Source: Acetonema longum DSM 6540
GTDB lineage: Bacteria; Bacillota; Negativicutes; Sporomusales; Acetonemataceae
Direction of reading: 5' to 3'
Length of the DNA: 64,000 nt
Assembly (NCBI RefSeq): GCF_000219125.1
Contig: NZ_AFGF01000053.1
Coordinates: 24,741 to 88,740, forward strand
Shown here: positions 37,565 to 46,136 of the stretch, in pieces
Layout of the letters: each line of letters opens with the position of its first letter
How positions within the stretch are numbered: position 1 is the first letter of the stretch
Made by a program: the position numbers and the translations under genes
Notes under the pieces: model-generated
What the model saw: only the letters and a program-made list of their open reading frames with translations
Databases searched by the model: none
Told to the model about the DNA's origin: nothing

Positions 37565-38563
37565 TTAAAACTTGTGGTTAAAACTCAGCAGCCACCCCTC
37601 GGACTTACTCTTCTCTTCCCAGTTTTGATAGTAGACATCGTCGTCAGCCACCTGATAGCCACCTTTCTTGTGGCGAAGCTCGGCATACCGATAGCCTACA
37701 CTAACATCCGCATCGGAGTTAAATTGATAGGTAAGGCCCACTGCCGCATCATAGCCTTCGGATTTGCCTCCTTCCAATCTGAAGTTCATAGGTCTTAAAT
37801 TCCAGCATCCCTCATTGTCGTTCTGCAAAGATGGCGCATAACTGATTTTAGCGGTTGCCGAAAGCTTTTGCCCCAGTTGTCTGGTCTCCTTGATGCCAAG
37901 ATGCAGCCCCGAGTATGTAGTATCCCAAGTAGAATTCAATTCGGTCAGTTTTGTCCCGGGAGCCGGCGTCGGCATTGTCACGCCATTACCGATGACCTGC
38001 ACACCGTTAGTCATCCGAAAAGAATTCTTCTGATACTGATATCCGGCAAACAATTGGGTTTTGTTTTTCTCAGTTTTTTCCATAGTGAGATAGTAATCCA
38101 CCGTAAAGAATTGAGATTTGCTGCGAGTGTCAAACTGGCTTAAGGAAAACTTCCGTCCGTCATAATCAGGATCATAATTATCAGGATCCGTCTCGGGAAC
38201 ATCAGGCATCCAATCGCTATCATATCCAGTCCCTGTTTTCGCCCCTTTTCTGCCATAGGAAATCCCGATTTCCTCAGTTTCACTCAGATTTATTTTCGCG
38301 TCCAGCACCATAAAAACGCCGTCCATGGGAAATTCCAACCGGGATATGTGCTGGTCGGAATACGGATAAGGATAATATGTGGTCCATACATTGCTGCCGG
38401 TCGTTACCCAAGTGCTAAGGCTGATTTGAACGTCATTTTGCGCCGCATCCTCGTTACTATTGGCGGCATACACCGCCGGTGGCGCCGCTAATATTATCAA
38501 CATACTCGTTATGGCTACGATTCGTTTCACACTAAAAATCCTTTCTGCGTTAATTTTTCTCAT
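37565..38563 (-). CDS. Omptin-like outer-membrane beta-barrel protein
   Basis: 332 aa with a signal peptide (Lys/Arg-rich start, hydrophobic core, AVYAA cleavage region about 33) and alternating aromatic/hydrophobic beta-strands ending FNHKF, the terminal Phe recognised by BAM. By eye it aligns with omptins: SRLEFPM and GYDSDWMPD correspond to the OmpT QLDW and DQDWMD regions, and AELRHKKGG to the late NKKG loop. The OmpT Asp-Asp pair seems kept (DSD), but the region matching the Asp-x-His dyad reads NDNEGCW, with no His. This suggests an omptin-fold barrel without protease activity. It demonstrates an outer membrane. Confidence 0.65.
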   Translation of the reverse strand: MRKINAERIFSVKRIVAITSMLIILAAPPAVYAANSNEDAAQNDVQISLSTWVTTGSNVWTTYYPYPYSDQHISRLEFPMDGVFMVLDAKINLSETEEIGISYGRKGAKTGTGYDSDWMPDVPETDPDNYDPDYDGRKFSLSQFDTRSKSQFFTVDYYLTMEKTEKNKTQLFAGYQYQKNSFRMTNGVQVIGNGVTMPTPAPGTKLTELNSTWDTTYSGLHLGIKETRQLGQKLSATAKISYAPSLQNDNEGCWNLRPMNFRLEGGKSEGYDAAVGLTYQFNSDADVSVGYRYAELRHKKGGYQVADDDVYYQNWEEKSKSEGWLLSFNHKF

Positions 38564-38693
38564 TTACCAAGTATATCCTCTATTCTATAAAGTCACAAGA
38601 TATAAACCCCTGCGCTTCTGGACGACAGGATATTAGCCCGAAAAAATTAAGGTTTCGCCACTTACTTGCAGCGAAACCAAATTCTCCAAAGAA

Positions 38694-39011
38694 CTACTCA
38701 TTCGCCGGCGCTTCACAGAGCAATCCGTCCCGGAGCAGTGCTTGATTGCATTCCCAGGACTCTACAATAGCTAATGCTGTCCTGTAATCAAAGCCTAAAC
38801 CCATCAAATAAGCGATCAAGGCTGTTTCAGTGATGGTATGGGTGGGATTAGTCAGGGACAATTCCCCGACACCATACTGAACAATCGGGCTGATTTGCGT
38901 TAGTAAATAATATGGAGTCAAAAATTGCATAGGCTGAACGGCTGCTGTAGCCGGAGCAACCGGTATGACTGGCACGGGAGTTCTTCTTCTCCCAAAGAAG
39001 CAGCGGGACAT
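38694..39011 (-). CDS. Hypothetical protein
   Basis: 105 aa, unrecognised. A short Arg-rich N-terminus (MSRCFFGRRRTPVPV) is followed by a Pro/Ala/Val-rich stretch and a more helical C-terminus with ITETALIAYLMGLGFDYRTA and ALLRDGLLCEAP. ATG 39011 follows AAAGGGGTGCTGCG. No signal peptide or membrane segment is convincing. Flanked by the barrel protein on the same strand, with about 130 bp between. Confidence 0.55.
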   Translation of the reverse strand: MSRCFFGRRRTPVPVIPVAPATAAVQPMQFLTPYYLLTQISPIVQYGVGELSLTNPTHTITETALIAYLMGLGFDYRTALAIVESWECNQALLRDGLLCEAPANE

Positions 39012-39169
39012 CGCAGCACCCCTTTCATCTTATGTTAATATATTTTACGTAATGGATTTACATATTGTGCAGTTTTTCTTCTTTGACGTAGAGAATTTTA
39101 TGATCCAAACATCTGCGGCATGAAAGACGCCGGTCTGATCATCAGCGTCAAATGAAAATTGAAAACCAT

Positions 39170-39212
39170 AATAAAAGAGATAATTTTCCGGCAGAGGGCT
39201 ATCTCTTTTATT
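39170..39212 (+). other. Strong hairpin in the leader of the TIGR03546-type gene
   Basis: 13-bp perfect stem AATAAAAGAGATA with its complement and a 17-nt loop lies about 100 nt upstream of the gene in a 304-bp non-coding interval. No downstream T-run, so it is not a clear terminator; it may be part of the 5' leader or the end of an upstream transcript. Nothing else is seen in 39012-39315. Confidence 0.45.
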
Positions 39213-39315
39213 GCTCCCAGGGATCGAAGTCCGGCAGGAAAGATATATTTGGCATTGAATACTATTACCATCCCAATTACGACATTTTATTACATATTAA
39301 GGGAGGTGTGCTACT

Positions 39316-39849
39316 TTGGTCTGGCTTGCTGATTTAATTTTCCGTACCTTCAAGATTTTACACTCCGGCAATGAGCCAAAACATATGGCAGGTGGGTTTG
39401 CCTTAGGTTCGATCATCGGCCTTACGCCCGCGCTTTCGCTGCAAACTCTCCTGGTATATTGCCTGATTTTGCTGGTCAACGTAAATATCGGCGCCGCTTT
39501 CTTCAGTATCTTTGTTTTTAGCTGCTTTGCTTATTTACTGGACCCGCTGTTTCATGCCATAGGCTATTTCCTGTTGGTCAAAGTCGAATTTTTAACACCC
39601 GTCTGGACCTATCTCTATAATATCCCCATCGCTCCTCTGACCCGGTTCTACAACACCGTGGTACTAGGCAGCCTGGTTGTGTCCTTGGTTCTCTTCTGCC
39701 CGGTTTACCTGGTCTTTACCAAATTTGTCGTCTATTATCAGAAACATTGGGCCCAAAGGGTGGAAAAACTGAAAATCGTGCAATGGGTCCGCGCCAATAC
39801 TCTATTTCAATGGTATGAAAAAGTCACATTTAAATCGATGGGAGAATAG
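39316..39849 (+). CDS. TIGR03546/DUF2062-type membrane protein
   Basis: 177 aa with three or four hydrophobic segments. MAGGFALGSIIGLTPALSLQ is the typical glycine-rich loop of the DUF2062/TIGR03546 group. Function is unknown. TTG at 39316 follows GGGAGGTG. It is followed 3 bp later by a TIGR03545-type gene; these two families are known as an adjacent pair, which supports both assignments. Confidence 0.75.
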   Translation: MVWLADLIFRTFKILHSGNEPKHMAGGFALGSIIGLTPALSLQTLLVYCLILLVNVNIGAAFFSIFVFSCFAYLLDPLFHAIGYFLLVKVEFLTPVWTYLYNIPIAPLTRFYNTVVLGSLVVSLVLFCPVYLVFTKFVVYYQKHWAQRVEKLKIVQWVRANTLFQWYEKVTFKSMGE

Positions 39850-39852
39850 GCC

Positions 39853-41709
39853 ATGCGCTGGAAAGCACTTTATATCATCCTGGCCCTGACAGCGCTGTTC
39901 GGAGTCCTGGGATTTTTCTTTTTGGACTCAGCTCTGGGCTGGACGCTGGAACGTTCGATTGAAGCAGTCACCGGTGTTGATGCGGAGGTGAACGGATTTC
40001 GCATCCTTTGGAGCCAAACAGCCGTTGAAATTGACAAAGTAGCTGTCACCAATCCTTCCAACACCTGGAGGAATTTACTGGAGGCCAAAAACCTGCGGGC
40101 CCAAATCGCCCTGGAACCCTTATTTTCAGGCAAAACCGTCATTGAAGAAATCAATATTGACGACTTGATTTTAAACACGCCTCGCTCATCCGACGGCAAA
40201 CTGGAACAAGCCCTTCTGCCCGGCCCTTTCGGTCAGGCTCAGTCTGAGCTTCATGAAGGCATCGCCGCCATTCCGATGCTGGACCCCGGCCAAATGGCCG
40301 GTCAAGTTGACGTAGATCAACTGGTTGCCAGCCATAAGTTTGAAACCGATACGGCAGCGGCGGCAACAGGAAAACAGATTGAGGCCTCAAAAGAAAAATG
40401 GCAGCAAAACCTGACGGCTCTGGAACAAACAAAAAAACAGATTCAGGAAATGGAGAGCAAACTCAGGAATTTCAAGCTGGATACCTCCGATCCTCTGGTC
40501 CTCAAACAGCAGCTGGATGAGCTAAAAGCCATGCAGGAAACTGGCAAGGCTGCCGTCAGGCAGATTTCCGCCACCCGCAACGAACTCAAACAGGATTTTA
40601 GTTCACTTACAACCAATATTAAAGATCTGCGGCAAACAGCAGACAAGGATTATCATGCTCTGCTAAAAATGGCCAAGCTGCCTGACGCTTCGGCCTTTAA
40701 TATCAGCGAGGCTTTGTTCGGCGACTTTTTGTTGAACCAAACAACCCTTTTTGTCGGTTTGGCGGACCAAATTCAGACCTCGATACCGGTGGAACTGAAC
40801 AGCCCGGAAAAAGAAGAGCATGTTCGGGGAGGTCAGGATATCATCTTTCCCGGTCGCCAAACCTATCCCCAGCTTTTAATTAAGCATATCGGCATTTCCA
40901 CCCAGGGAGTTGCCGGTGAAACCGACGGATATTATGCCAAAGGCGCCTTAGACGGTTTCACCACGGAACCGGCTGTATATGGCAAACCGATGAACGTTTC
41001 TCTCCAGGGGCAATCCCCGGATAAGGCTAGACTGGACCTGCATGGCATCATCAATCATACCGGTCCGGATTACCATGACCAGATCCAGGTCCAAATCTAT
41101 AATTTCTCACTGCCAGGTCTCAAACTGCCGGATAGTCCTTATCTGCCCCAAGCGCTGACTGCCGGCAGCGGCAACGTGACCACCGACATCAGTCTGCGAC
41201 CGGACGTCTTTGCTCTGACTATGACGTTCACCGGGAGCAATATTACCGGCAGTTATGCCGCGGATGAACCGGTCTCTGCCCATTCCAAGGATGAAATTGC
41301 CAAGCTGATCCGTCAGGAACTGGGTAAGCTGGACCAACTGTATATTAAATATCAGTTGGAGAAAATCGGCCAGAATATAAAAATGAAAGTTTCCTCCAAC
41401 TTAGACGACATCATCGCCGGCCGATTCAAGGCAATCGTGGGAGAAACAGTGAACAAATACACCGACCAGATTCGCTCCCGGGTGGATGCCAGGCTGGAGA
41501 AACAGCAACAGGAACTGGAAGGCAAACGGCAACAATATGAACAGCAGTTAAACGGCAAAGTCAATGAGACGCAAGCTTTGGCTGACAAATATCAGCAGGA
41601 GGCTAATGCCAAGAAAAAACAACTGGAAGACAAAATTAACGCTAAAGCGGAAGCTAAGAAAGACCAATTGGAAGACAAACTGAAAGATAAGCTGAAAAAG
41701 CTGTTTTAA
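39853..41709 (+). CDS. TIGR03545-type membrane-anchored coiled-coil protein (AsmA-like)
   Basis: 618 aa. An N-terminal membrane helix (about 6-25) is followed by a region resembling AsmA/DUF748-like proteins (NPSNTWRNLLEAKNLRAQIA), a coiled coil (about 165-260), a beta-rich middle, and a long Lys/Gln/Glu-rich coiled-coil tail (about 530-618). Members are paired with TIGR03546 membrane proteins and occur in diderm bacteria; a role in envelope lipid transport or assembly is an inference. The stop codon lies within a strong terminator stem. Confidence 0.78.
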   Translation: MRWKALYIILALTALFGVLGFFFLDSALGWTLERSIEAVTGVDAEVNGFRILWSQTAVEIDKVAVTNPSNTWRNLLEAKNLRAQIALEPLFSGKTVIEEINIDDLILNTPRSSDGKLEQALLPGPFGQAQSELHEGIAAIPMLDPGQMAGQVDVDQLVASHKFETDTAAAATGKQIEASKEKWQQNLTALEQTKKQIQEMESKLRNFKLDTSDPLVLKQQLDELKAMQETGKAAVRQISATRNELKQDFSSLTTNIKDLRQTADKDYHALLKMAKLPDASAFNISEALFGDFLLNQTTLFVGLADQIQTSIPVELNSPEKEEHVRGGQDIIFPGRQTYPQLLIKHIGISTQGVAGETDGYYAKGALDGFTTEPAVYGKPMNVSLQGQSPDKARLDLHGIINHTGPDYHDQIQVQIYNFSLPGLKLPDSPYLPQALTAGSGNVTTDISLRPDVFALTMTFTGSNITGSYAADEPVSAHSKDEIAKLIRQELGKLDQLYIKYQLEKIGQNIKMKVSSNLDDIIAGRFKAIVGETVNKYTDQIRSRVDARLEKQQQELEGKRQQYEQQLNGKVNETQALADKYQQEANAKKKQLEDKINAKAEAKKDQLEDKLKDKLKKLF

Positions 41710-41759
41710 TGCATAATAAAGCGACCCTTCCCAACCGGAGGGGTCGCTTTATTATGCAT
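41709..41759. terminator. Bidirectional terminator overlapping two stop codons
   Basis: A 19-bp perfect inverted repeat ATGCATAATAAAGCGACCC with its complement. Its left edge starts at the last base of the TIGR03545 gene stop and its right arm covers the stop codon of the convergent FCD regulator. Confidence 0.85.
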
Positions 41760-42480
41760 GGCTTGACTGTTCCCAATACTTCTCCACATCGTCAATCAGC
41801 TTGTCAATGTGCTCGGTCATAGCCTGTCGGGCTGTCACCGGGCTGCTGCCGGCAATGCCCTGATATATCTTGCGGTGATCAATATAAGCCGCACTGTTCA
41901 CCTGCCTGCGAATATGTTCCAGAACGGGAGACAGCTGATCGTCCTGCCGGATCAAGGCCACAGCAGCCATCAAAATCCGGTTCCGCGCCATTTGAGCAAT
42001 GAGGGCGTGAAAGTCCACATCCAGCTGAGCGGCTGCGCCGCCGGCAGCTATGATTTGGCGCTGCTCTTCCATGATGCTGTCCAATTTCTCCACCTCAGCT
42101 GCAGTCGCATTGACGGCGGCCAGGGCTGCCAGTTCGCTTTCAATGGCCCGACGGGCCACCAGCACTTCCAAAAGCTGCTCTTTGGTATGCCCCTGCAAAG
42201 CGGCGGCAAATTCCACACCCCATTGCATGCCCCGTTGTTTACTGGCCAGATGCGCTAAGCGTTCCACACCGGCAGCAGAAAGCGTCCGCCCCTGAAAACC
42301 GGTTTTAGCGGTATAGCGGGCCCGGTCCAGGTCCCGCAGCAGCCGCCCCACCGTGGCTTCACTGATCGAATGACCCTGTTCCTGCAGCTGAACGCAGATT
42401 GCGCCGCAGCCAATCGCCTGGCACGCTTCCCGGATAATGACCAGCATATCATATTCCAACTTTTCCTTATCACTTAGCAC
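41752..42480 (-). CDS. FCD-domain transcription regulator with an HTH_12-like N-terminus
   Basis: 242 aa. The C-terminal part (about 95-230) is an FCD all-helical ligand domain (EQLLEVLVARRAIESELAAL, then DVDFHALIAQMARNRIL and TARQAMTEHIDKL), as in FadR-type GntR regulators. The N-terminal 75 residues are not a standard GntR winged helix; SISEATVGRLLRDLDRARY and GRTLSAAG resemble the winged helix of NrpR/RNase R type (HTH_12). Ligand is unknown. Start ATG-equivalent at 42480; convergent to the TIGR03545 gene. Confidence 0.72.
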   Translation of the reverse strand: MLSDKEKLEYDMLVIIREACQAIGCGAICVQLQEQGHSISEATVGRLLRDLDRARYTAKTGFQGRTLSAAGVERLAHLASKQRGMQWGVEFAAALQGHTKEQLLEVLVARRAIESELAALAAVNATAAEVEKLDSIMEEQRQIIAAGGAAAQLDVDFHALIAQMARNRILMAAVALIRQDDQLSPVLEHIRRQVNSAAYIDHRKIYQGIAGSSPVTARQAMTEHIDKLIDDVEKYWEQSSHA

Positions 42481-42636
42481 TGCTATCCCGCTCCATACCT
42501 TAGTCTCCGGTCAGCCGGCCGGTCATTCTGTCCTTATATATTTCATCGCCGGCCAGCATCACTCCTTCTGCCGCCACTGTGAAAAGCTAAATATGGAAAT
42601 TTATACGCCCGGTCCAGCTGCCGCCGTATAATGGCG

Positions 42637-42867
42637 TCATCCCCTTTGGCCCAGCAACCATGGTTCTTTTTCATCGAACCGGTACACATACGCCCGGCCC
42701 CGGACCCGGGCACCCGTTCCCTGGAATTCAATAAAAACAATATCGACATCTCTGAAACCCCAATTTTTCAAGAGACGCAGCATTAGCTCCCGCCCTTCCG
42801 CTTCACCGGAGCAGACGAAAAATGTTTCTACATCCAGCGCGTCCATCACTTGCTCCAACGGCTCCAT
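42637..42867 (-). CDS. Small hypothetical protein
   Basis: 76 aa from ATG 42867 (MEPLEQVMDALDVETFFVCS), with GGAGGG upstream. The longer frame to 43026 runs through AT-rich repeats and is unlikely to be translated. The protein is compact, alpha/beta-like (RELMLRLLKNWGFRDVDIVF), without Cys pairs or membrane segments; I do not recognise the family. It lies downstream of cysK beyond a terminator and two AT-rich hairpin repeats. Confidence 0.5.
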   Translation of the reverse strand: MEPLEQVMDALDVETFFVCSGEAEGRELMLRLLKNWGFRDVDIVFIEFQGTGARVRGRAYVYRFDEKEPWLLGQRG

Positions 42868-42978
42868 ATTCACACTATCCCTCCCTCTGTCTCCCAAGAA
42901 ATCCAACGGAATCTCTGTAAATATTCTGCACAATTTAGCGGCAAACATGCCGCAGTCGAGTCGTTCACAACCTCTGAT

Positions 42979-43067
42979 GGACAAGAAAAAAATCTGCCTT
43001 GCAAAACTTTTTTTCTGTCGGGACAAGAAAAAAATCTGCTTTGCTGAACTTTTTTCTGTCGGGACAA
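42979..43067. repeat. Two tandem AT-rich hairpin repeats plus a partial copy
   Basis: Units at 42979-43020 and 43021-43061, each GGACAAGAAAAAAATCTGC ... CTTTTTTTCTGTCG, followed by the start of a third. Each unit is itself an imperfect palindrome (GACAGAAAAAAA / TTTTTTTCTTGTC). A further copy lies at 45870-45910 in the metB leader. Confidence 0.75.
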
Positions 43068-43104
43068 GAAAAAAGCAGTAAGACCTCCGCCAGAGATCTT
43101 ACTG
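43068..43104 (-). terminator. Terminator after cysK
   Basis: An 8-bp stem CAGTAAGA/TCTTACTG with a 13-nt loop is followed on the minus strand by CTTTTTTC; it starts about 40 bp past the cysK stop codon. Confidence 0.8.
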
Positions 43105-43143
43105 TCTGAAAAAATCTGTATAATAAGCTATTGGGAGACCGGT

Positions 43144-44082
43144 TTAAGACGGCTGTTCAAACAAGGTCGTAGACAGGTACCGTTCACCGGTATCCGGCAG
43201 GAGCGCTACAATGGTCTTGCCTTTATTCTCCGGCCGTTTGGCCAGCTGAGTGGCGGCAAAAGCGGCGGCGCCGCTGGAGATTCCAACTAGCAGACCTTCG
43301 GTTTTCGCCAGTTCACGGACTGTGACAAAAGCATCTTCATTCTTGACTTGGAAGATTTCATCAATAATCTTGGTATTCAGCACATCTGGCACAAAGCCTG
43401 CCCCAATCCCTTGGATTTTATGAGGACCGGGATTGCCGCCGGACAGAACCGGTGAATCAGCTGGTTCTACGGCAATGAGCTTAAAGCCGGGTTTTCTGGC
43501 TTTAAGCACTTCGCCCACCCCGGTAATCGTGCCGCCGGTGCCAACCCCGCCTACGAAGAAATCCACCTGCCCATCAGTATCGCGCCAGACTTCTTCCGCC
43601 GTTGTTTCCCGGTGAATACTCGGGTTGGCAGGATTTTTAAACTGCTGAGGGATAAAGGAGTCCGGCGTCGCGGCTGCCAGTTCCTCCGCTTTGCGGATAG
43701 CGCCTTTCATGCCTTCTGCTCCCGGCGTCAGTACCAGTTCCGCTCCCAGAGCTTTTAGGAGATTGCGCCGCTCCACGCTCATGGTTTCGGGCATGGTCAA
43801 AATGAGACGGTATCCTTTGGCCGCCGCTACAAAGGCCAGAGCAATACCGGTATTGCCGCTGGTAGGCTCAATGATTACACTTTTCGGGTTGATCAGGCCT
43901 TTCTTTTCGGCGTCGGCAATCATAGCATAACCAATACGATCCTTGACGCTGCCCAGGGGATTAAAGTACTCCAGCTTGACGAGCAGCTTGGCGCCAAGTC
44001 CCTGGGAACGGTTGTAATTTGCCACTTCCAGCAAGGGTGTGTTGCCGATTAATTCGGTTAAATTTTTTGCTACTTTACTCAT
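43144..44082 (-). CDS. cysK: Cysteine synthase (O-acetylserine sulfhydrylase)
   Basis: PLP enzyme making cysteine from O-acetylserine and sulfide, 312 aa. [14 protein letters not shown] at the N-terminus, PLP Lys in [11 protein letters not shown] (about 45), substrate loop [11 protein letters not shown] (about 70), and the glycine-rich [14 protein letters not shown] phosphate site. I start at ATG 44082 (MSKVAKNL) after GAGGAGG. A near-consensus promoter and the GCTGATCAGA leader with a terminator lie upstream, so expression is probably set by attenuation. Confidence 0.95.
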   Translation of the reverse strand: MSKVAKNLTELIGNTPLLEVANYNRSQGLGAKLLVKLEYFNPLGSVKDRIGYAMIADAEKKGLINPKSVIIEPTSGNTGIALAFVAAAKGYRLILTMPETMSVERRNLLKALGAELVLTPGAEGMKGAIRKAEELAAATPDSFIPQQFKNPANPSIHRETTAEEVWRDTDGQVDFFVGGVGTGGTITGVGEVLKARKPGFKLIAVEPADSPVLSGGNPGPHKIQGIGAGFVPDVLNTKIIDEIFQVKNEDAFVTVRELAKTEGLLVGISSGAAAFAATQLAKRPENKGKTIVALLPDTGERYLSTTLFEQPS

Positions 44083-44180
44083 AGGTAGTGCCTCCTCATC
44101 TATTTTTCCATATAGTATGGCCATGAAATTAGGATTTCGGTCATTTTTTTGCGGCTGACCCGCCCGCCGGCAGCAGTCTG

Positions 44181-44259
44181 AAAAATAAAAAGCTAAGAAA
44201 ATATCCGAACGGACATTTACTTAGCCTTCAGTATCTCTGATCAGCTGCCGTGATTTATT
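44181..44259 (-). promoter_or_regulatory. Sulfur attenuator candidate, copy 1 (cysK leader)
   Basis: Transcribed leader on the minus strand. The motif GCTGATCAGA-GAT-ACTGAAGGC lies at 44224-44245. Its last bases open the 5' arm of a terminator: GCTAAG/CTTAGC (44192-44225) with the GTCCGTTCGGAT-like inner stem, followed by TTTTTATTTTT. CGGCAG just before the motif can pair with CTGCCG after the terminator (44166-44173), a possible alternative fold. The ORF-free leader starts about 15-20 nt before the motif. Confidence 0.7.
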
Positions 44260-44265
44260 TCTTTA

Positions 44266-44294
44266 AGATTAGCACAAGATAAGCTTCATGTCAA
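44266..44294 (-). promoter_or_regulatory. cysK promoter
   Basis: Minus strand TTGACA (44289-44294), 17-bp spacer, TAATCT (44266-44271). Transcription would begin near 44259, just before the attenuator motif. Confidence 0.75.
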
Positions 44295-44310
44295 GATGAC
44301 AAACGAATTC

Positions 44311-44670
44311 TTATATTCCTTCGCCATATATCCCTTCTAAGTTCGGAAAGCGCTGTTTCTCGGTGCGTTCCACCTGCACGATGCGGCCGTCTTTAATGAC
44401 AAGGACTACCTGGCCGAATTTCATCCCCTTCAGGGCGGCGGCGACTTGCCCGCTAAGACTAACCTTAGCCTCACTGTGTTTTGGCGATCCTTTGTCCGGT
44501 TTTTCCGGGGCGGCGGTGAAGCGCACTTTTTGGATCACATCCATTTGGATCAAACGCCCATCCTGCACAATCAGAGTGATAGAACCATGCTCAATTTTCC
44601 TGATACTATCTTCAATTTGAGCCAAAACAGCCCGCTCCAGAGAATTCACCGTAAGATCTTTTGGCAGCAT
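44311..44670 (-). CDS. Double YezD (DUF2292) domain protein
   Basis: 119 aa made of two tandem copies of the small YezD-like unit: IEDSIRKIEHGSITLIVQDG (then RLIQMDVIQKVRF) and VAAALKGMKFGQVVLVIKDG (then RIVQVERTEKQRF). Single YezD units are usually about 55 aa. Function is unknown, but yezD genes often appear near sulfur or methionine genes, as here between metB and cysK. Start ATG 44670 follows GGAGG and lies 17 bp after metB, so it is probably co-transcribed from the metB S-box promoter. Confidence 0.72.
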   Translation of the reverse strand: MLPKDLTVNSLERAVLAQIEDSIRKIEHGSITLIVQDGRLIQMDVIQKVRFTAAPEKPDKGSPKHSEAKVSLSGQVAAALKGMKFGQVVLVIKDGRIVQVERTEKQRFPNLEGIYGEGI

Positions 44671-44687
44671 CAAAATTCCTCCATCTT

Positions 44688-45821
44688 TCATTGTAGGGCC
44701 TGTTCCAGGTCGGCGATAATATCCCAGGCATCTTCGATGCCTACTGACAGACGCAGAAGCCGGTCAGAGATGCCCAATCTTTCTCTCACATCAGGCGGCA
44801 CATCGGCATGAGTCTGAACTGCCGGGAAAGTAATCAGGCTTTCCACACCGCCCAGACTTTCGGCAAATTGAATCATCTTTACCTTCTTTAAAACCTGGGG
44901 CACCAGCTTCGGATCGTCTACCGCAAAGGACAGCATACCGCCGGAACCTGTGGCCTGGCTGTCGTGGACGCTTTTGCCGGGATGGCCGACAAGGCCAGGG
45001 AAATAGACGGTCTTTACATGAGGGTGTTTTTCCAGCCACTGAGCAACCGTCAGGGCGTTCTGGTTGTGTTTCTCCATGCGTAGGGCCAGGGTCTTCATTC
45101 CCCGGATTAAAAGCCAGCTGTCAAAGGGCCCCAGCACATTGCCGGTAGAATTTTGCACAAATTTCACCTTCTCGGCCAGTGTGGAATCTTTAGCCACAAC
45201 CAGGCCGCACAGCACATCATTGTGGCCGGACAAGTATTTAGTGCCGCTGTGAACCACCAGATCCGCTCCCAACTCCAGGGGGCGCTGAAAATAAGGCGTC
45301 AGAAAGGTGTTATCGACTACCGTATGCAGACCGTGGGCAGCCGCAATCTTGACGATAGCCCGGATATCCACAATTTTCATCAGAGGATTGGTAGGAGTTT
45401 CTACGATAATTGCTTTAGTATTAGGTTTAATGGCGGCAGTTATTTCTTCCGGACGGCTGCCGTCCACGAAGGTGGTAGTCAGGCCAAACGGCTGAAAATT
45501 CTTTTCCAGGACCCGATAGGTGCCGCCATAACAGTCCTCGACTACCACCAGATGATCCCCGGCCCGATACAGCATCAAGATCGCTGTAACCGCAGCCATG
45601 CCTGAAGCAAAGGCATAACCGCCGCTGCCACCTTCCAGAGCGGCAATGGCCTGTTCCAGAACCTGCCGGGTGGGATTGTGGGTCCGGGAATAGTCAAAAC
45701 CGGTACTTTGCCCCAGCGCCGGATGACGGAATGTGGCCGTCTGATAAATCGGCGTGCTGATAGCGCCGGTCCGGGCGTCAGTATTCACGCCCACTTGCAC
45801 AACTTTGGAACTGATTTTCAT
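44688..45821 (-). CDS. metB: Cystathionine gamma-synthase / trans-sulfuration PLP enzyme (MetB/MetC group)
   Basis: 377 aa Cys/Met-metabolism PLP enzyme: YSRTHNPTR substrate loop (about 53), ASGMAAVTA, and PLP Lys in HSGTKYLSGHND (about 195). The group includes cystathionine gamma-synthase, cystathionine lyases and O-acetylhomoserine sulfhydrylase, which sequence motifs do not fully separate; the S-box riboswitch upstream argues for methionine/homocysteine biosynthesis (MetB or MetI-like). Start ATG 45821 after AGGAGG. A separate O-acetylhomoserine sulfhydrylase, MetY, lies at 59.5-60.8 kb. Confidence 0.85.
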   Translation of the reverse strand: MKISSKVVQVGVNTDARTGAISTPIYQTATFRHPALGQSTGFDYSRTHNPTRQVLEQAIAALEGGSGGYAFASGMAAVTAILMLYRAGDHLVVVEDCYGGTYRVLEKNFQPFGLTTTFVDGSRPEEITAAIKPNTKAIIVETPTNPLMKIVDIRAIVKIAAAHGLHTVVDNTFLTPYFQRPLELGADLVVHSGTKYLSGHNDVLCGLVVAKDSTLAEKVKFVQNSTGNVLGPFDSWLLIRGMKTLALRMEKHNQNALTVAQWLEKHPHVKTVYFPGLVGHPGKSVHDSQATGSGGMLSFAVDDPKLVPQVLKKVKMIQFAESLGGVESLITFPAVQTHADVPPDVRERLGISDRLLRLSVGIEDAWDIIADLEQALQ

Positions 45822-45869
45822 AAATAAAGGCCTCCTTCTTTCCTCTTCCAGAGCTGAGGCGATGCCGGG

Positions 45870-45910
45870 AGACAAGAAAAAAATCTGTTCCGCAGAGTTT
45901 TTTTCTGTCG
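45870..45910. repeat. AT-rich hairpin repeat, distant copy
   Basis: GACAAGAAAAAAATCTGTTC ... AGTTTTTTTCTGTCG matches the units at 42979-43061. It lies between the S-box terminator and the metB ribosome site, so it would be in the metB mRNA leader. Confidence 0.7.
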
Positions 45911-45913
45911 CAA

Positions 45914-46064
45914 TAAAAAAAACTCCTTTCAAGGAAAGGAGTTTACATGCAACGCTTTCCTCTCATCTGCCAGGAATTTCTTCCTGCTGGAATTAGCACC
46001 TCCGCAGTTTCCTGCCGGTTGCCGGGCGTCATCGGGCCAGTCCCTCGACCACTCTGGATAAGAG
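45914..46064 (-). ncRNA. SAM-I (S-box) riboswitch of metB
   Basis: The aptamer at 45960-46064 on the minus strand begins CTCTTATCCAGAGTGGTCGA, continues with GGGACTGGCCCGATGACGCC and CGGCAACCGGCAGG, and closes with GATGAGAG, the S-box core. A terminator (AACTCCTTTC/GAAAGGAGTT, 45921-45943, then T-run) follows. High SAM should favour termination and lower metB expression. Confidence 0.96.
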
Positions 46065-46088
46065 TTGATATTGAATTGGTTGATAATG

Positions 46089-46117
46089 ATCATAGCATGA
46101 GTCTATAGCAATGTCAA
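46089..46117 (-). promoter_or_regulatory. Promoter of the metB S-box leader
   Basis: Minus strand TTGACA (46112-46117), 17-bp spacer, TATGAT (46089-46094), just upstream of the aptamer. Confidence 0.8.
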
Positions 46118-46136
46118 GAATAGCTTTTCATCCTAA

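Noticed and set aside
42868..43026. Longer N-terminus for the small protein at 42637
   Set aside because: The extension is encoded by AT-rich repeats and gives low-complexity residues; the internal ATG has the ribosome site.
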